From the NCBI GenBank assembly GCA_963693285.1, contig OY848924.1, forward strand, positions 7,116,400-7,180,399: a DNA stretch of 64,000 bases. The letters run 5' to 3'. A program made the position numbers and the translations under genes. The DNA comes from Xestospongia muta (lineage: Eukaryota > Porifera > Demospongiae > Haplosclerida > Petrosiidae). Positions 10,666-22,340 of the stretch are shown here, piece after piece. The notes under the pieces were generated by a model. That model was not told the DNA's origin, did no database searches, and worked only from the letters and a program-made list of their open reading frames with translations. How positions within the stretch are numbered: position 1 is the stretch's first letter; every line of letters begins with the position of its first letter.

Positions 10666-13600
10666 ATGGCGGCTGCTCCTGATAAAAAGATGAAAGTTGA
10701 AGAAGAGGGGAGGGATACGGGAGAGGAAGAGTCTGAAGAAGAGAGCAAGGACGGTAAGAAAAGGATAATATCATTTACACATCATGTATTAAGGACTTAA
10801 TGAACTGTGAATTGGAATTTTATCAATGTTTGAAAGTGTGAATAAATAATGTGTGTGCCTGTAGATGGTAGCATTGAAGATCCTGAAGGTCGTGTGGTGA
10901 GAATTCGAGATGATGATGTGGTAAGATGTGGTCAGTATTTACGTGTTCATTACTCCACTATGCTATGTAGGATGTTGATCTCACTCATTGTCGGCTGAGA
11001 AAGATACCAGCATGTGTAGCCACATTACAACTAGTAGAAGTAAGAAATGTCATGTGACTTTACAACACTAGATCTATTATAGTCACATGATAAACTGATG
11101 ACATCATCAATTACTATAACATTCCCTGTAGACTTTATGTCTTCGTCAAAACTTGATTAGTGATCTTTCTCCAATCTCTGATCTTCGTACGCTAACAGGT
11201 TTAGATTGTTATGATAATGAGTTAAAACAAATACATGGACTTGACCGGCTTACTCAACTTAAGTAAGCACAACCTACATATCCTGTGATACTTGATTCTC
11301 CATGTGATTATATGTATTTCCAAATAGGGTATAATCACAATACATGAGCTCACACGATCATATCAGATCAATGTCGTGTTTGTACAGTATATAGACACTA
11401 CATGTGTTTTTGTACATGCAGTATAATCATAGAACTACCGATATAACTCAAAAGTATTATTTAGTAATAAATATCAGTAATAGTTTTCATGTTAGTTTTT
11501 TAGTTATAGTACTAATATTCTAGACCCCTTACTAAAATTTAGTTTTACTTACAGTATACTGATATTCTAGACCCCTTACTAAAATTCTGTTTTACTTATA
11601 GTATACTGACATTCTAGACCCCTTACCAAAATTTTGTTTTACTTACAGTATACTGATGTTCTAATTTCTAGACCCCTTACTAAATTATTTAGTTATAGTA
11701 ATACCGAAACATCACTATTTTATTATAACCACTTTTCAAACAGTTAATTTACAGCGTGTGTTTTTTCATAGAATGTTAGATTTATCTTTTAATCATATTC
11801 GTGTAATTGAGGGAGTATCCACTTTGACCAACTTGAAGGATTTGTTTCTCATCAATAACAAATTGGTTGTTATAGAGGGTCTCCACACTTTAACTAACCT
11901 TACCATGCTGGAACTTGGATCTAATAGATTAAGAGTATGTCTGGATGGATGGATGGATAGATCAATAGGACAGGTAGATGGATGGACAGACAGATAGGAC
12001 AGACAGATAGACAGACAGGTAGATGGACAAACAGATAGGACAGATAGATAGACAGACAGGTAGATGGACAGATAGATAGGACAGATAGATAGACAGACAG
12101 GTAGATGGACAAACAGATAGGACAGATAGATAGACAGACAGGTAGATGGACAGACAGATAGGACAGATAGATAGACAGACAAGTAGATGGACAGACAGAT
12201 AGGACAGACAGGTAGATGGACAGACAGATAGACAGATAGATAGACAGACAGGTAGATGGACAGACAGATAGACAGATAGATAGACAGACAAGTAGATGGA
12301 CAGACAGATAGACAGATAGATAGACAGACAGGTAGATGGACAGACAGATAGACAGATAGATAGACAGACAGGTAGATGGACAGACAGATAGGACAGACAG
12401 ATAGACAGACAGGTAGATGGACAGACAGATAGGACAGACAGATAGACAGACAGGTAGATGGACAGACAGATAGATAGACAGACAGGTAGATGGACAGACA
12501 GATAGACAGATAGATAGACAGACAGGTAGATGGACAGACAGATAGATAGACAGACAGGTAGATGGACAGACAGATAGACAGATAGATAGACAGACAGGTA
12601 GATGGACAGACTGGTAGACAGGTTGATGTGTACCATAATTTGTGTAGCTGCCAACATTTATTAGCGATGTCAATTGTTATTAATTAATGATATAACAGGA
12701 TATAGTAACAGGATCTCTCGTGTTTCATAGTAAGCAAGTAAGGCCACATTGTCATGATTCTATGGCCATATTCAGTTTGCAATAGGATTAATAAGTTAAT
12801 ATATTATTAGTGTAAAGTTGGTTTAATTTTATTTATGTCAGGTAATTGAGGGTCTGGACTTACTAATTAACTTGGAGAAACTGTTCCTCGGTAAGAACAA
12901 GATTACAAAATTACAGGTAAAAAAAGAGAGATTTATTGATGAACATAATTTATTGATAAAATCTGTTCTAGAATCTTAGTTGTCTTGTGAACTTGCGTCT
13001 ACTGAGTTTACAGGGTAATCGTATCAAAATAATTGAGGGGTTAGACTCACTGGTTAACCTTGAGGAATTGTATTTATCAGAAAATGAGATCACCGAAATA
13101 CAAGGATTAGATAACCTGGTATTAAATGGATGGATGGATGGATGGATGGATGGATGGGTGGGTGGGTGGGTGAGTGGATGGATGGATGGATGGATAGACA
13201 GATTGCCGGCAGACTAATCTAGATACTAATGATCACATGATCACTATAATGTTTTGTTTTCAGGTGAAATTAAATACTCTGGACTTGGCTTGTAATAGTA
13301 TATCACGATTGAGTAATGTCTCTCATCTTGTTATGTTGGAAGACTTTTGGGTAATTATTAAATTGTTTTTGTATTTGTACATGTATCCCACGAACCGATA
13401 TTCTAAGAATGTTGCAGACTTCTGTTTAATTTAAATGTCATATATTATCGTAATGGTGAACTATGAGTGTTTTGATATATGTATGGATTACTAAAATTCC
13501 CCATCACTATCTTGTCAGTCATTATCTCATCCTTTTTTACACACCTGTTTTTTTCTGTTTCCTTTGTGACTTTGGCTTTCTGATCAATGTTTGATCTGCT

Positions 13601-13789
13601 TTCTATCTCTCTTAGTTCAATAGTAACAAGTTATCTGAATGGAGAGACATTGATCAACTTGCTCCCATAAAATCTATCAAAACTGTCTACTTTGAACATA
13701 ATCCACTAGCCAAAGACCCTCAGTATAGGAGGAAATTGAAATTGACTTTACCATCGTTAACTCAAATTGATGCAACCATGATCCGTTGA
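10666..13789 (+). CDS. PPP1R7: Protein phosphatase 1 regulatory subunit 7 (SDS22)
   Basis: Nine exons, 10666..10753, 10865..10920, 10971..11039, 11132..11262, 11772..11934, 12842..12916, 12972..13118, 13264..13350 and 13616..13789, join in phase to 329 residues (human about 360). An acidic N-terminus of about 40 residues is followed by about eleven 22-residue leucine-rich repeats of the SDS22 type, for example [34 protein letters not shown] and [17 protein letters not shown], and an LRR cap ([32 protein letters not shown]). The protein binds and matures the PP1 catalytic subunit in nucleus and cytoplasm. Exon borders tend to fall at the same place in the repeats, as expected from LRR exon duplication. 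Intron 5 carries a large minisatellite. An AATAAA lies at about 13927. Confidence 0.96.
11497..11700. repeat. Four-copy tandem repeat in PPP1R7 intron 4
   Basis: About four copies of a roughly 56-bp unit containing TTCTAGACCCCTTACTAAA and TTTTACTTACAGTATACTGA. The unit itself contains an acceptor-like TTACAG, repeated three times within the intron. Confidence 0.85.
11938..12625. repeat. GACAGATAGATAGACAGACA minisatellite in PPP1R7 intron 5
   Basis: Nearly 700 bp of GATA/GACA-type tandem units such as GATAGACAGACAGGTAGATG in variable higher-order lengths, entirely inside an intron. It keeps long open frames on the minus strand, which are a low-complexity artefact. Confidence 0.97.
13124..13197. 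repeat. (GGAT)n / (GGGT)n microsatellite in PPP1R7 intron 7
   Basis: Perfect TGGATGGA units with a central TGGGTGGG block, close downstream of the exon 7 donor. Confidence 0.9.
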
Positions 13790-14866
13790 GTCCCAATGTA
13801 ATGACTTTATTTTAGCATTTAATGTATTATTAATATGATATTCTTTATGGTAATAAGTAATGTTAAGTCTAATTCTTCTAAGTCTAATTGTACGCTAACT
13901 TAATGTGAAATTTGGTTTGATTTTAAAATAAATAACATGATTTATAAAATGACTATCATTTTCATCGGACATTATTGGAAGCTGTTAAATTCTTTAATGT
14001 GTATAATTGATGATGATTTACAACTGTTTGTTGTGACTGGAGTACATCTCGTATTAATTATTATTACAAGAAGTGATGCGTCATTCATTGTATGTCAATA
14101 AAGGAGTGTAGCATTTGTTTGTCTGATATTGTAATGTGTTTTCGTTACTCTATCTTAATAACTAGAACAAAAAGTGGAATTTTGTGGAATGTACAGCTAT
14201 CTTGCTGTCATTATTTCTCATGACCTGGCAAAGCACTTTAAATGGTTGTAAATTATAATTTTACATCTTTTAAAACTCTGAACATGTATATACAGACATC
14301 TCTTAATAATAGTAGCCTAAGTGATTATTGTGTCGTCTTAGTCAGTCAAACTATTATAGTCATAAGGATGACTGTGCAGGTATATTGTAAATACGACACA
14401 CATAGGATGTGTTATGGTGACTAGACTAATAAACAAAGGCTTCAGGTTGGACTGACTGTTGTGAAACATTACTTCAATTGTTAAAGATCATAGCAAAACA
14501 ATCATTTAGAGTACTGATGTATGAGAAATGTGTGATACAATACTGGTTTGTACTGATGTATGAGGAAGTGTGATACAATACTGGTTTGTACTGATGTATG
14601 AGTGATACAATACTGGCTTGTGTGGTAACATCTCATTGCTGGGGTTAACTCAAAACGTGCAATGAGTGCACTGTCATGGTGATTGGGTCGATCTTTTGTG
14701 AATAGTTTTGATATATATATAAGCTATTACATCATAATTATTAATTATAACTATAATATTATTTCACAAACAATAAAATTAATTTAAAGGCGTGGGTGTC
14801 TGTGGTGACTTATAAGCTATAGGTATGTGTGAACAGATTCAGTAAAGTGAATTAAGTGTGGCAACT
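13790..14866. other. Intergenic with a small tandem repeat
   Basis: No coding evidence. At 14505..14618 there are three copies of a unit resembling GTACTGATGTATGAG followed by GTGATACAATACTGG. The last 200 bp presumably include the promoter of the seven-transmembrane gene. Confidence 0.5.
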
Positions 14867-16516
14867 ATGGAACTAGATTGTGAAGCGGCTAACGACTCTC
14901 TCCCTCTATCATGTTTGAATCTCACTGACTTCTCTGTTCCATCTATTATGCAAGCACTCTTACCTAATTGCAAGAAAGGATCCTGGACGTCTGTTAATGT
15001 CGCTTGGATAGCTGCATTTTACGTCCACATCTCAGTGTTTTCTGTCCTGTTTCTACTCCTCGGTGTAGCTTGTATTGTTTTCCTTTGTAAGAGACATTTG
15101 GCGCAAAGGTTCAAAGCAAGGACGTTTATAGCAATCGATGTTGCTTTGGCAATCCTTGGATTCTCAAAAGTATTATTCTACATTCTGGATCCCTGGGGTG
15201 GATCAGGTTATTGTACCCATATGGCCTGCATGGTGATATCAAGACTGTTATTTGCTGTAGGGTTCCCAAGTTTAACTGCAACATATACATTAGTATTTCT
15301 CACACTGTGGCACAGTGCTCAAATGAGACTAGGACGAGCTTGTGTTCAACAGTGGAGAGTTATCATACCACTGTGTTTCATCCACTATATAGTGGCCATC
15401 GTTTTTGAGCTAATTGGTGCATTCGCAGGAACTTACTCGGTTCTGTTTCTTCTCATTTCATGTGAAGCCATATTTGCGATATGGGGTCTGTTTGTGTGTG
15501 CTACATTTTTGGTTGCCGGCATAAGACTGTTGCGATCTGTAGGAAAGTCTGCACGACAAAGTTCTGTTGTATCTCGAGACGTAGTCACACTCAATAAAAA
15601 CAGTCAATCTAGAAGTACCATGAGACTAAGACAAAAAAAGCAACATAAACAAGCCATTCGCAAAGTAGGTATCGTCACTTACACGGCAGCCATTTTGGGA
15701 GCACTCTATTCATTATTGAATATTGTTTCACTGATCATGCTTTGTATGACCCTATTTGGAGAGTGTCCAAGTATCAATGATCAGCCAACTCAAAGTGCTG
15801 ATCTATGGTTAGCTTTGAAGTATGTTGGCACTGGTCTTGAATTTTGTATGGCTATTTTATTACTATATAGCATCAATGATATACGACCTGTTGTGGTTTT
15901 CTTTCAATATATTGTATACTATATCATTTACTGTGGACGTATTTCAGATGAAAACAACGGACTTGCTAAAAGACGTAGCAAATTGTTTTCATATGAATAC
16001 AGTTCTGATCACGAGTCAACTAAAGTAACGACAGGTAGCTTCAGTTCACTTACGCTAACAAGAAAAAATATACATATCCTTTCCAAAAAAATGTCACCTC
16101 CTCCAACGAAACAGGAACTGTCGTCGTTTACTAAAGAGAGCAGTGAAGAATTGTCAGATAAAAGCGAATGTTGTTATCCAGACGGAACAACCGAAAACAA
16201 AACAACAAACCCGAACACAGCATTTACATTACATGAAAACAACGAACAGGATGAGTTACCTGACAGAGTAGAGCTGAAAGCTAATGAAGAAGGGCAAAAC
16301 AATGCCATAGATGCATCTCATAATAATAACACCCACACTAGACAACAATACAATGGTATGCCATCCAATTACATTATTGATTCAACTAATGAAGTGGGAA
16401 GCAGCGACATGTTAAATTTTTGGAACAGTACCAAAGTAAATGAAGTGACATTTGAAACAACAGATCATGACTGTCTCACAAACAAAGAAACCACAAAATA
16501 TCAAATAACTCAATAA
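14867..16516 (+). CDS. Seven-transmembrane PRRT3/PRRT4-like protein
   Basis: A single 549-codon exon. I chose the ATG at 14867 because the open frame upstream begins with GTG, not ATG. A short extracellular N-terminus with potential N-glycosylation sites (NDS, NLT) is followed by seven hydrophobic helices at about residues 45-75, 88-108, 122-150, 163-188, 192-225, 268-298 and 310-335, with basic loops (KKQHKQAIRK before helix 6). A polar 190-residue Ser/Thr/Asn-rich cytoplasmic tail follows. ARTFIAIDVALAILGFSKVL and ILDPWGGSG resemble the membrane region of vertebrate proline-rich transmembrane proteins 3/4, an orphan 7TM family, though the long proline-rich ectodomain is missing. I see no GPCR class signature (no DRY or NPxxY). 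A lineage-specific 7TM receptor is the alternative. Confidence 0.6.
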   Translation: MELDCEAANDSLPLSCLNLTDFSVPSIMQALLPNCKKGSWTSVNVAWIAAFYVHISVFSVLFLLLGVACIVFLCKRHLAQRFKARTFIAIDVALAILGFSKVLFYILDPWGGSGYCTHMACMVISRLLFAVGFPSLTATYTLVFLTLWHSAQMRLGRACVQQWRVIIPLCFIHYIVAIVFELIGAFAGTYSVLFLLISCEAIFAIWGLFVCATFLVAGIRLLRSVGKSARQSSVVSRDVVTLNKNSQSRSTMRLRQKKQHKQAIRKVGIVTYTAAILGALYSLLNIVSLIMLCMTLFGECPSINDQPTQSADLWLALKYVGTGLEFCMAILLLYSINDIRPVVVFFQYIVYYIIYCGRISDENNGLAKRRSKLFSYEYSSDHESTKVTTGSFSSLTLTRKNIHILSKKMSPPPTKQELSSFTKESSEELSDKSECCYPDGTTENKTTNPNTAFTLHENNEQDELPDRVELKANEEGQNNAIDASHNNNTHTRQQYNGMPSNYIIDSTNEVGSSDMLNFWNSTKVNEVTFETTDHDCLTNKETTKYQITQ

Positions 16517-17131
16517 ACAAGTTCACACAAGATTTGGAAGCTGATCAAAAGAACTTAGATCACAGATTATGACCAGTACACACACACATACAAAGTTTAT
16601 CCTGTGTCTGTTGTCACCCTCTATTATACAGGAAATTAGATGTTCTCGTAATGGGGTATGTCCTTTTATCACAACAAAAGTTGCATTACATTTTATTGAT
16701 CTTAACAAATTTGTAATTTTATATCTCTCAAGTTAATTGTGTTCTGTCTTCCATGTAATATATTTAAAGCATTCCCACTTTAAACTAAATGAAAGCCATA
16801 TAGTAACTATTAGTAATAATACATATACTAATAGTGTTATATTACCAAAACAAACCATAGTAAGGCACATGAAGAACACTACCAAGTTATATATATTTAA
16901 AGGCATAAATAACCACTGGGAATTTTTTATTAGCCAATTAGTTGAATATCAGGGAATTATTAATACCATACCATTACATCCCAGACTATCAAGTAGACTG
17001 TCCAAAGTTATTGTTATTTTAAGTAGCGAATTATGCATACAATTATTAACCTTAAGAAAAAATAACTGTATTATCTCATTAAAGTGAAAGAAGGAAGACA
17101 TTACAACAAATTAAAAATAATTATTGGGTCA
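16517..17131. other. Intergenic between convergent genes
   Basis: The 3' ends of the 7TM gene and NIP7 face each other here. A 116-codon frame at 16737..17087 has no motif, no splice partner and AT-rich composition, so I do not call it a gene. Confidence 0.5.
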
Positions 17132-20100
17132 TTAGCTAAGTTGGTCTTCTGAGCGCAAATATTGACCGATATCAGCTTGATTAAATACCACTGTAGCACC
17201 AGGATCAGCATGTCGACAGTCTTGAGTAGATTTAGCTGCAACTCCAAACCCCTAAAGAACAGGACAAGTACACGTCAATTACTATAGTGACACATCCATG
17301 CATGTGTTATATGTTACTTTCCATACAATAAGTAGGAGGAAGTCAACACACATATATTAAGCTTAATCACAGGTCATTGATGGTCACTTACTAGTGGAAT
17401 ATCACTCATAGAATAAATTACAACTCCTTGATATTGTGGAGTACTCTCCGTTATACGACCCAGTCCACTTTTAAGAACATTGTGTCCATAAAGAAATTGC
17501 TGTTCACCTCCTGGTTTCAACCATACCTTGTACTAAATAATAACAGGTAAATACTAATGAACATTAGTAGTTTAGAGAAAATGAACCTAGTACATTGATA
17601 CTATACTCTGTTAACGATGACAATGATCACTGTTATAACTCAATAAAAATGGTTTCAACCATTCAAAAGACCTTCTAAGTCCACAAATTTTATCAAAAAA
17701 CAGAGCGGTAACCATTTAGGAAAGTATCAAAACCAGAATTCCTATACAAAGCAATAGTGCTCTCTGTATTCTACCATAACCTCATATAATATATAGTGCT
17801 CTATGTAACCTCACATCATGCATAATTGCATATTATTAACAAAAACACTTGTGCCAGTGCTCTCCAAGTAAATAGAATAGGTTAGGTAAATAAAAGCTGC
17901 ATAAAATCCAAAAATGTTTCAATATGACTTAACCAAAATTTTCAACTATGACAATATACCAAAGATAGGTTGATGACGTTGTTATTGGAATTCTACTGAA
18001 CTGAGGTCATCCTGAACAGAGTATAATAAAGAAGAATACAAGTATTTTGAGGTTCAAACAATAAACATTAGTACTTTAGAGAAAAGAGTCTAGCCTAAAC
18101 CTATTTAACAGTTAAAATAATCATAATAACTGTTGTCTTGTTATATATAACTAGTATATTTTAACTTAAACCAACAATTAAAAGTTGCATTACAAAATTA
18201 TGAGAATTAATATTAGCCTTTGTACTTATTTTAGCAAAAAAGGAGGGTTATCAGTACATTGTTATACACCTACACTCTACATGTGGTATAGTGGGTTATC
18301 AGTACATTGTTATATACCTACACTCTACATGTGATATAGTGGGTTATCAGTAGTGTTGTAAAAGTATTGAATTTGTATTTAGTTACTGTTATTGTTATTG
18401 TACAAAATTTGTTTGAATTTTAGTTTTTGTTATTGATTGTTCACAAAATTGATGTGAGTATTTGCTTTAGTTATTGTTAGTGAATCAAATTTTTGTTATT
18501 GTTACGTTAAAAGTCTATTTTTAAAGGATAACATTTAAGTGCCAAATGTACAATGTCAAATGTTTAAGTGAAATTACATTGGGACCTTTTTGACTTTGCC
18601 AATGCTGACTCTTTTTCCTTTATAATGTTCTTCTCCTTTTGAACGAAACAAATAAATCCTCATATAAACAGCCAAGTCAGGTGATGACTTGTGGTATTGT
18701 AAAAGTTCTTTGACCATTCAATAAGTCTGTGCACCTTGTTTATACATCAATGTGTTAATAATTTTTTCTTATTTTACTAGTATAGAGCTGCAATTTTTGT
18801 TTTAGTTATTGTTTGTTAATGATTTCTAACTAATTTTAGTTATAGTTTTGTTATTGTTAACAATAATGAATTCCCTTTTACAAAAATGGTTTTAGTTTTA
18901 GTTATTGTTAAACAATTACAACACTAGTTATCAGTACATTGTTATACACATACACTCTACATGTGGTATAGTGGGTTATCAGTACATTGTTATATACCTA
19001 CAGCCTACATGTGGTATAGTAGTAATCCTAATACTAATTCATTGAAGTTAACCTTGGCATATGGACCCAAATAATCCAAAGCACTTATCACGAGATGAAA
19101 TTTGCCGCTGTGGGTAAATTTACCAATACATGTTCCTAAGTTTAGCAGCTGTTTACGAGCTATATTAGTCGCCCATCGCATTATCTGTTCCCTATAATAA
19201 TAACAATATTAATTTGGGTGTGGCAATATCATTAGAGTGTTTACTATAATAGTATAATAACACAGTATACATATTTAGTACATGGGGTTGACCCAAAGAG
19301 CTTTCTTTGATAACAACCACCATTACACACTAAGAAATACAACACACACACATCTTATATGGTGATAGAGCATTATAAATCCGTACTCAATTTGGTTAGG
19401 TTTTAGAATATCAACTTCCATTATGTCAATTCCCATAATAACAACTCGAAAAATGTCAACTTCACAAAATATCATCTCCTAAGAAAGTCAGTTATACTAT
19501 AAAAAGAGACAGTTTGCTACATTACTAGTACTATTTATAATAATTCAAAATCCAACAACATACAGTATCCTTTAGGGTACCCATGTAAATGTGTGGAACA
19601 TTTTCAACTTCCTCCCTATCTTTTTTCTTTATCCTAGCTACCATATTTTCTGCTTTGTTTTAACAGAGTTGGGATGTTATTGTGATCTCTTCTGACATCT
19701 TTGACAATGTCGTCCTCCATTGTGGTTTTAGCTGGGCACAAAGCCGCACAATCAATCGGAACATCTCCAAAATCCTTTACCATCTTTTCCCTTTCTAATA
19801 ATCAAATATTTTATTCTCCAATATCTATATCTTCCACCTTTGTGTGTTATTAAATAGTCGCATTCCAAAATAAACTGAGCAAGCATTGCTAAAACTGCTA
19901 AACTGTCACTTTTATATACCTAACTGTCTGACCTGAAAAACTTAGTTTGTGCAATTACTACTTGTATCACTAAAAGACATTGTGGACCACAAGGCTATAA
20001 TGCTAAAATGAAATTTTTAGGGACTACTGTTTGGTCAATTACTAGATATACCACCAAGCTATATTCTAAAAGCTAATTCTAATACAGTAATGGAAGTTGG

Positions 20101-20473
20101 GAGTTTGCATTCTGGGATATGATGTTTTGGGAAGTTGACATTTTGGGAAGTGACACCTTGGAAGTTGATATCATGGGAAGTAACCCTCAATTTACTTATT
20201 TAAAGAAATTCTAATATACTTCTATTGTAAGATATAAGCTTACATAGATAACACTTTAGAATATATTGATACTGTACCTGACATAATACACTCTGTTTCT
20301 GTGCAATCTGAAGCAGTAGCTACCATCTGGTCGGTCGACCAATAGTTTGACATTATCTCCTATACTGAGAATAATAGAGACACAAATGAATTTATAACAC
20401 GTCAAACACTAACTCACTATTTTGTCAATTTTTCAAAGACTGTCTTCAATTCTTCCTCAGTCAATGGTCTCAT
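17132..20473 (-). CDS. NIP7: 60S ribosome biogenesis factor NIP7
   Basis: Five exons, 20418..20473, 20278..20364, 19053..19191, 17392..17532 and 17132..17251, join in phase to exactly 180 residues, the length of human NIP7. It starts [20 protein letters not shown] and has [18 protein letters not shown] in the N-terminal domain, then [57 protein letters not shown] and [20 protein letters not shown] in the C-terminal PUA domain. The protein acts in the nucleolus in pre-rRNA processing and 60S assembly. Intron 2 (20277 down to 19192) carries a foldback element, and intron 3 (19052 down to 17533) carries a minisatellite interrupted by a hAT-type element. Both are intronic and leave the gene intact. 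It is divergent from the next gene, with about 100 bp between start codons. Confidence 0.97.
18247..19022. repeat. 46-48 bp minisatellite, split by an insertion
   Basis: Copies of a unit containing GGTTATCAGTACATTGTTAT and CTACATGTGGTATAGT occur at about 18247..18350 and again at 18927..19022. The block between is a mobile element that landed inside the array. Confidence 0.9.
18351..18926. mobile_element. Non-autonomous hAT-type element in NIP7 intron 3
   Basis: The 576-bp element begins TAGTGTTGTAA and ends TTACAACACTA, so the terminal inverted repeats match over at least 11 bp. It is flanked by a perfect 8-bp direct repeat GTTATCAG (18343..18350 and 18927..18934). An 8-bp target duplication and TAGTGTTG ends are typical of the hAT superfamily. 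The interior is made of degenerate TTTTTGTTATTGTTA-like repeats and has no transposase frame. It was inserted into a minisatellite unit. Confidence 0.85.
19403..20190. mobile_element. Foldback element in NIP7 intron 2
   Basis: The left block (about 19403..19485) holds repeated units such as ATATCAACTTCC and ATGTCAACTTC. The right block (about 20092..20190) holds the same units inverted and tandem (GGGAAGTTGACATTTTGGGA). The structure, with inverted terminal arrays of a short motif around a unique core, is that of foldback or MITE elements. I could not identify a target-site duplication. A 45-codon minus-strand frame in the core near 19650..19790 may be a remnant. Confidence 0.6.
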
Positions 20474-20574
20474 CTTCACTACCAAAATTTCCACGTGCTC
20501 TCGCCTACTCCATTAACCACGTGGTCTAGTTCCACGCCCTCTTGTTGCTATAGTTACCAACTTTGAGCAAAGAG

Positions 20575-22145
20575 ATGAGATTCGAAGAGAAACAATCTAC
20601 AATCATGGACGTTTGTATATTGTCACCTATAGTGTCGAAGGCACCTCTGGTTGCCTCTCCTCCTGCGAAAAAAATATCTCACCCTGGACAGAAAGCTTTG
20701 CTAGATTTACTGAAGAAAAGACATCAACAATATTTACTTAAAGCTACACAATTGTCTCCAAAAGCAGAGGACAAAAGAAGCTTTTCTGAAGACTTAAAGA
20801 AAGACAAAGGTCAAGATACATTAGATTTTAAAATGGGTAAGTCTATCATTTGCTATAGACATAAATGTAGTCTTGCATAGCCAGCCCCTCTATCAAAGAA
20901 GGTAGTGACTATTTGTACAGCACAGAAAGTGCATACTTCAATGAGAAATTAATACTATACCCCAGACCCTAAACCCTAAACATTAGAACCCTAACTGTAT
21001 TAATTTAACTTTGGAGTATGGACTTCCTGTGCCATACATGTAGCCACTATGACCAAAAATTCTTTGGTGGGAGGGGCTGGCTACATAGTGACATCATCTA
21101 ATGTTATTGTACAATATGTCATTCCATTTAATTTTTCTAATAATATAATTGTCCAAAATACATTATATATGTTTGCAAACTTTAATTATAATCAACTATT
21201 GGTATGTAAGTCAATGGAAGTTTGTGTGTTTGTTTAGAATCATCATCTCTTGCTGAGCGTGTCGTAAGTAAAGCAAAAGCAAATATAAAGTCAAAGAGAA
21301 AAGGGAAACGGAAAGAGCAATCAGTTGTTGAATATTGTCTTTGTCAAAGCAGCAATAGCCACCGTCTGACAAATTCAAGTCCATGTACTAGCCAATCAGA
21401 TTTAAGCCCAGTTAAACCATATTGGAATGCTACTTTACGATCAGAGTTGAACCCACTGAAATTCCATAGGTTTAAAAAGCTATCTGATCATTCCAGTTCT
21501 CCAAAACTAACCAGTCATAGTCCAGGACAAAATGATATTATGAAACAGACTACTCAATTATATCAAAGTCCCTTATATCAACAAGTAAAGAGAGAATGGA
21601 GAGAAACATTGACAAGAGGACAACTGCCTCCTGTCTCTAAGGTCAGACGTGTCTTGTCCTTTGAGAAATGTCTAGCTGAAAATGAACAAGATTTTATTTC
21701 TCATAACACTGTCAATACTCCTCAATGTGATCACAATTTATTACATCATGATGATGTAATGGATGACACACTCCCATCAACCAAGGAACATACTTATAAT
21801 ACAACTCTATCCAGACAACTATCAAGTCCAAAGCTAAGTGTTAAAAAATTATCAAGAGAGAAAACAAAGGTGGTTGAAATATTGGTGGACAAAGAATCAC
21901 ATTGTCATGAAAACGATAAACATAAAGCGAGAGAGAGAGAGGAGAAGAAAGCAAAACAAGAGAAAGCATTATTAAAAACAAGGCAACGAGCTGAGGTAAG
22001 TTAGTTTGATGGTACATGTAGAAGCTTGTGAATAGATGTTGCTAAGTATTGCTCTCTTGTTTGTTTGTAGATTTATGCTTTGAATACAGCTATGAGAGAA
22101 TTAGAAGAAAGCAATTTTAAGGAAGCACTTGCTAGAAAAATATGA
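20575..22145 (+). CDS. Unrecognised basic protein with C-terminal coiled coil
   Basis: Three exons, 20575..20836, 21238..21995 and 22071..22145, join in phase to 364 residues. I chose the ATG at 20575 because the upstream part of the frame opens with TTG. The N-terminus has a conserved-looking helix (GQKALLDLLKKRHQQYLLKA). The middle is Ser/Asn-rich with short motifs (SVVEYCLC, VRRVLSFEKC). The last 60 residues form a charged helix (KAREREEKKAKQEKALLKTR) continuing into IYALNTAMRELEESNFKEAL. I do not recognise the family; a nuclear or cytoskeletal scaffold would fit its composition but is not shown. It is convergent with the secreted protein gene at 22341, and pieces of the pair are repeated three more times downstream. 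Confidence 0.65.
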
Positions 22146-22340
22146 CTATAGACATCTATAGAAAAATTTTGAATCAATGTCCATTTTGGGCATTTTAATT
22201 TTTTTTATTATTTTCAAATCAAAAATCTTGTTAGTTACAAAAACAATTGTTTACACATTACTCCAAACAAATGTTTAAAGGAATCACTTAAAACTATACT
22301 CATAAAACTATACTAAGTTCAAATAGTTAACGCCTTCTAA

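Noticed and set aside
11793..12673. Long minus-strand frames of 129 to 250 codons (repeating [10 protein letters not shown])
   Set aside because: They are the translation of the GACA/GATA minisatellite inside a PPP1R7 intron; the repeat has no stop in several frames. No start context, splice sites or conserved domain.
14858..14866. Extension of the 7TM protein upstream to MATMELD
   Set aside because: The codon at 14858 is GTG; the first ATG in frame is at 14867. The same correction was made for the secreted array genes (GTG at 23057) and the coiled-coil gene (TTG at 20563).
16737..17087. A 116-codon plus-strand frame between the 7TM gene and NIP7
   Set aside because: AT-rich composition, no motif, no relation to neighbours, and it lies where two 3' UTRs should be.
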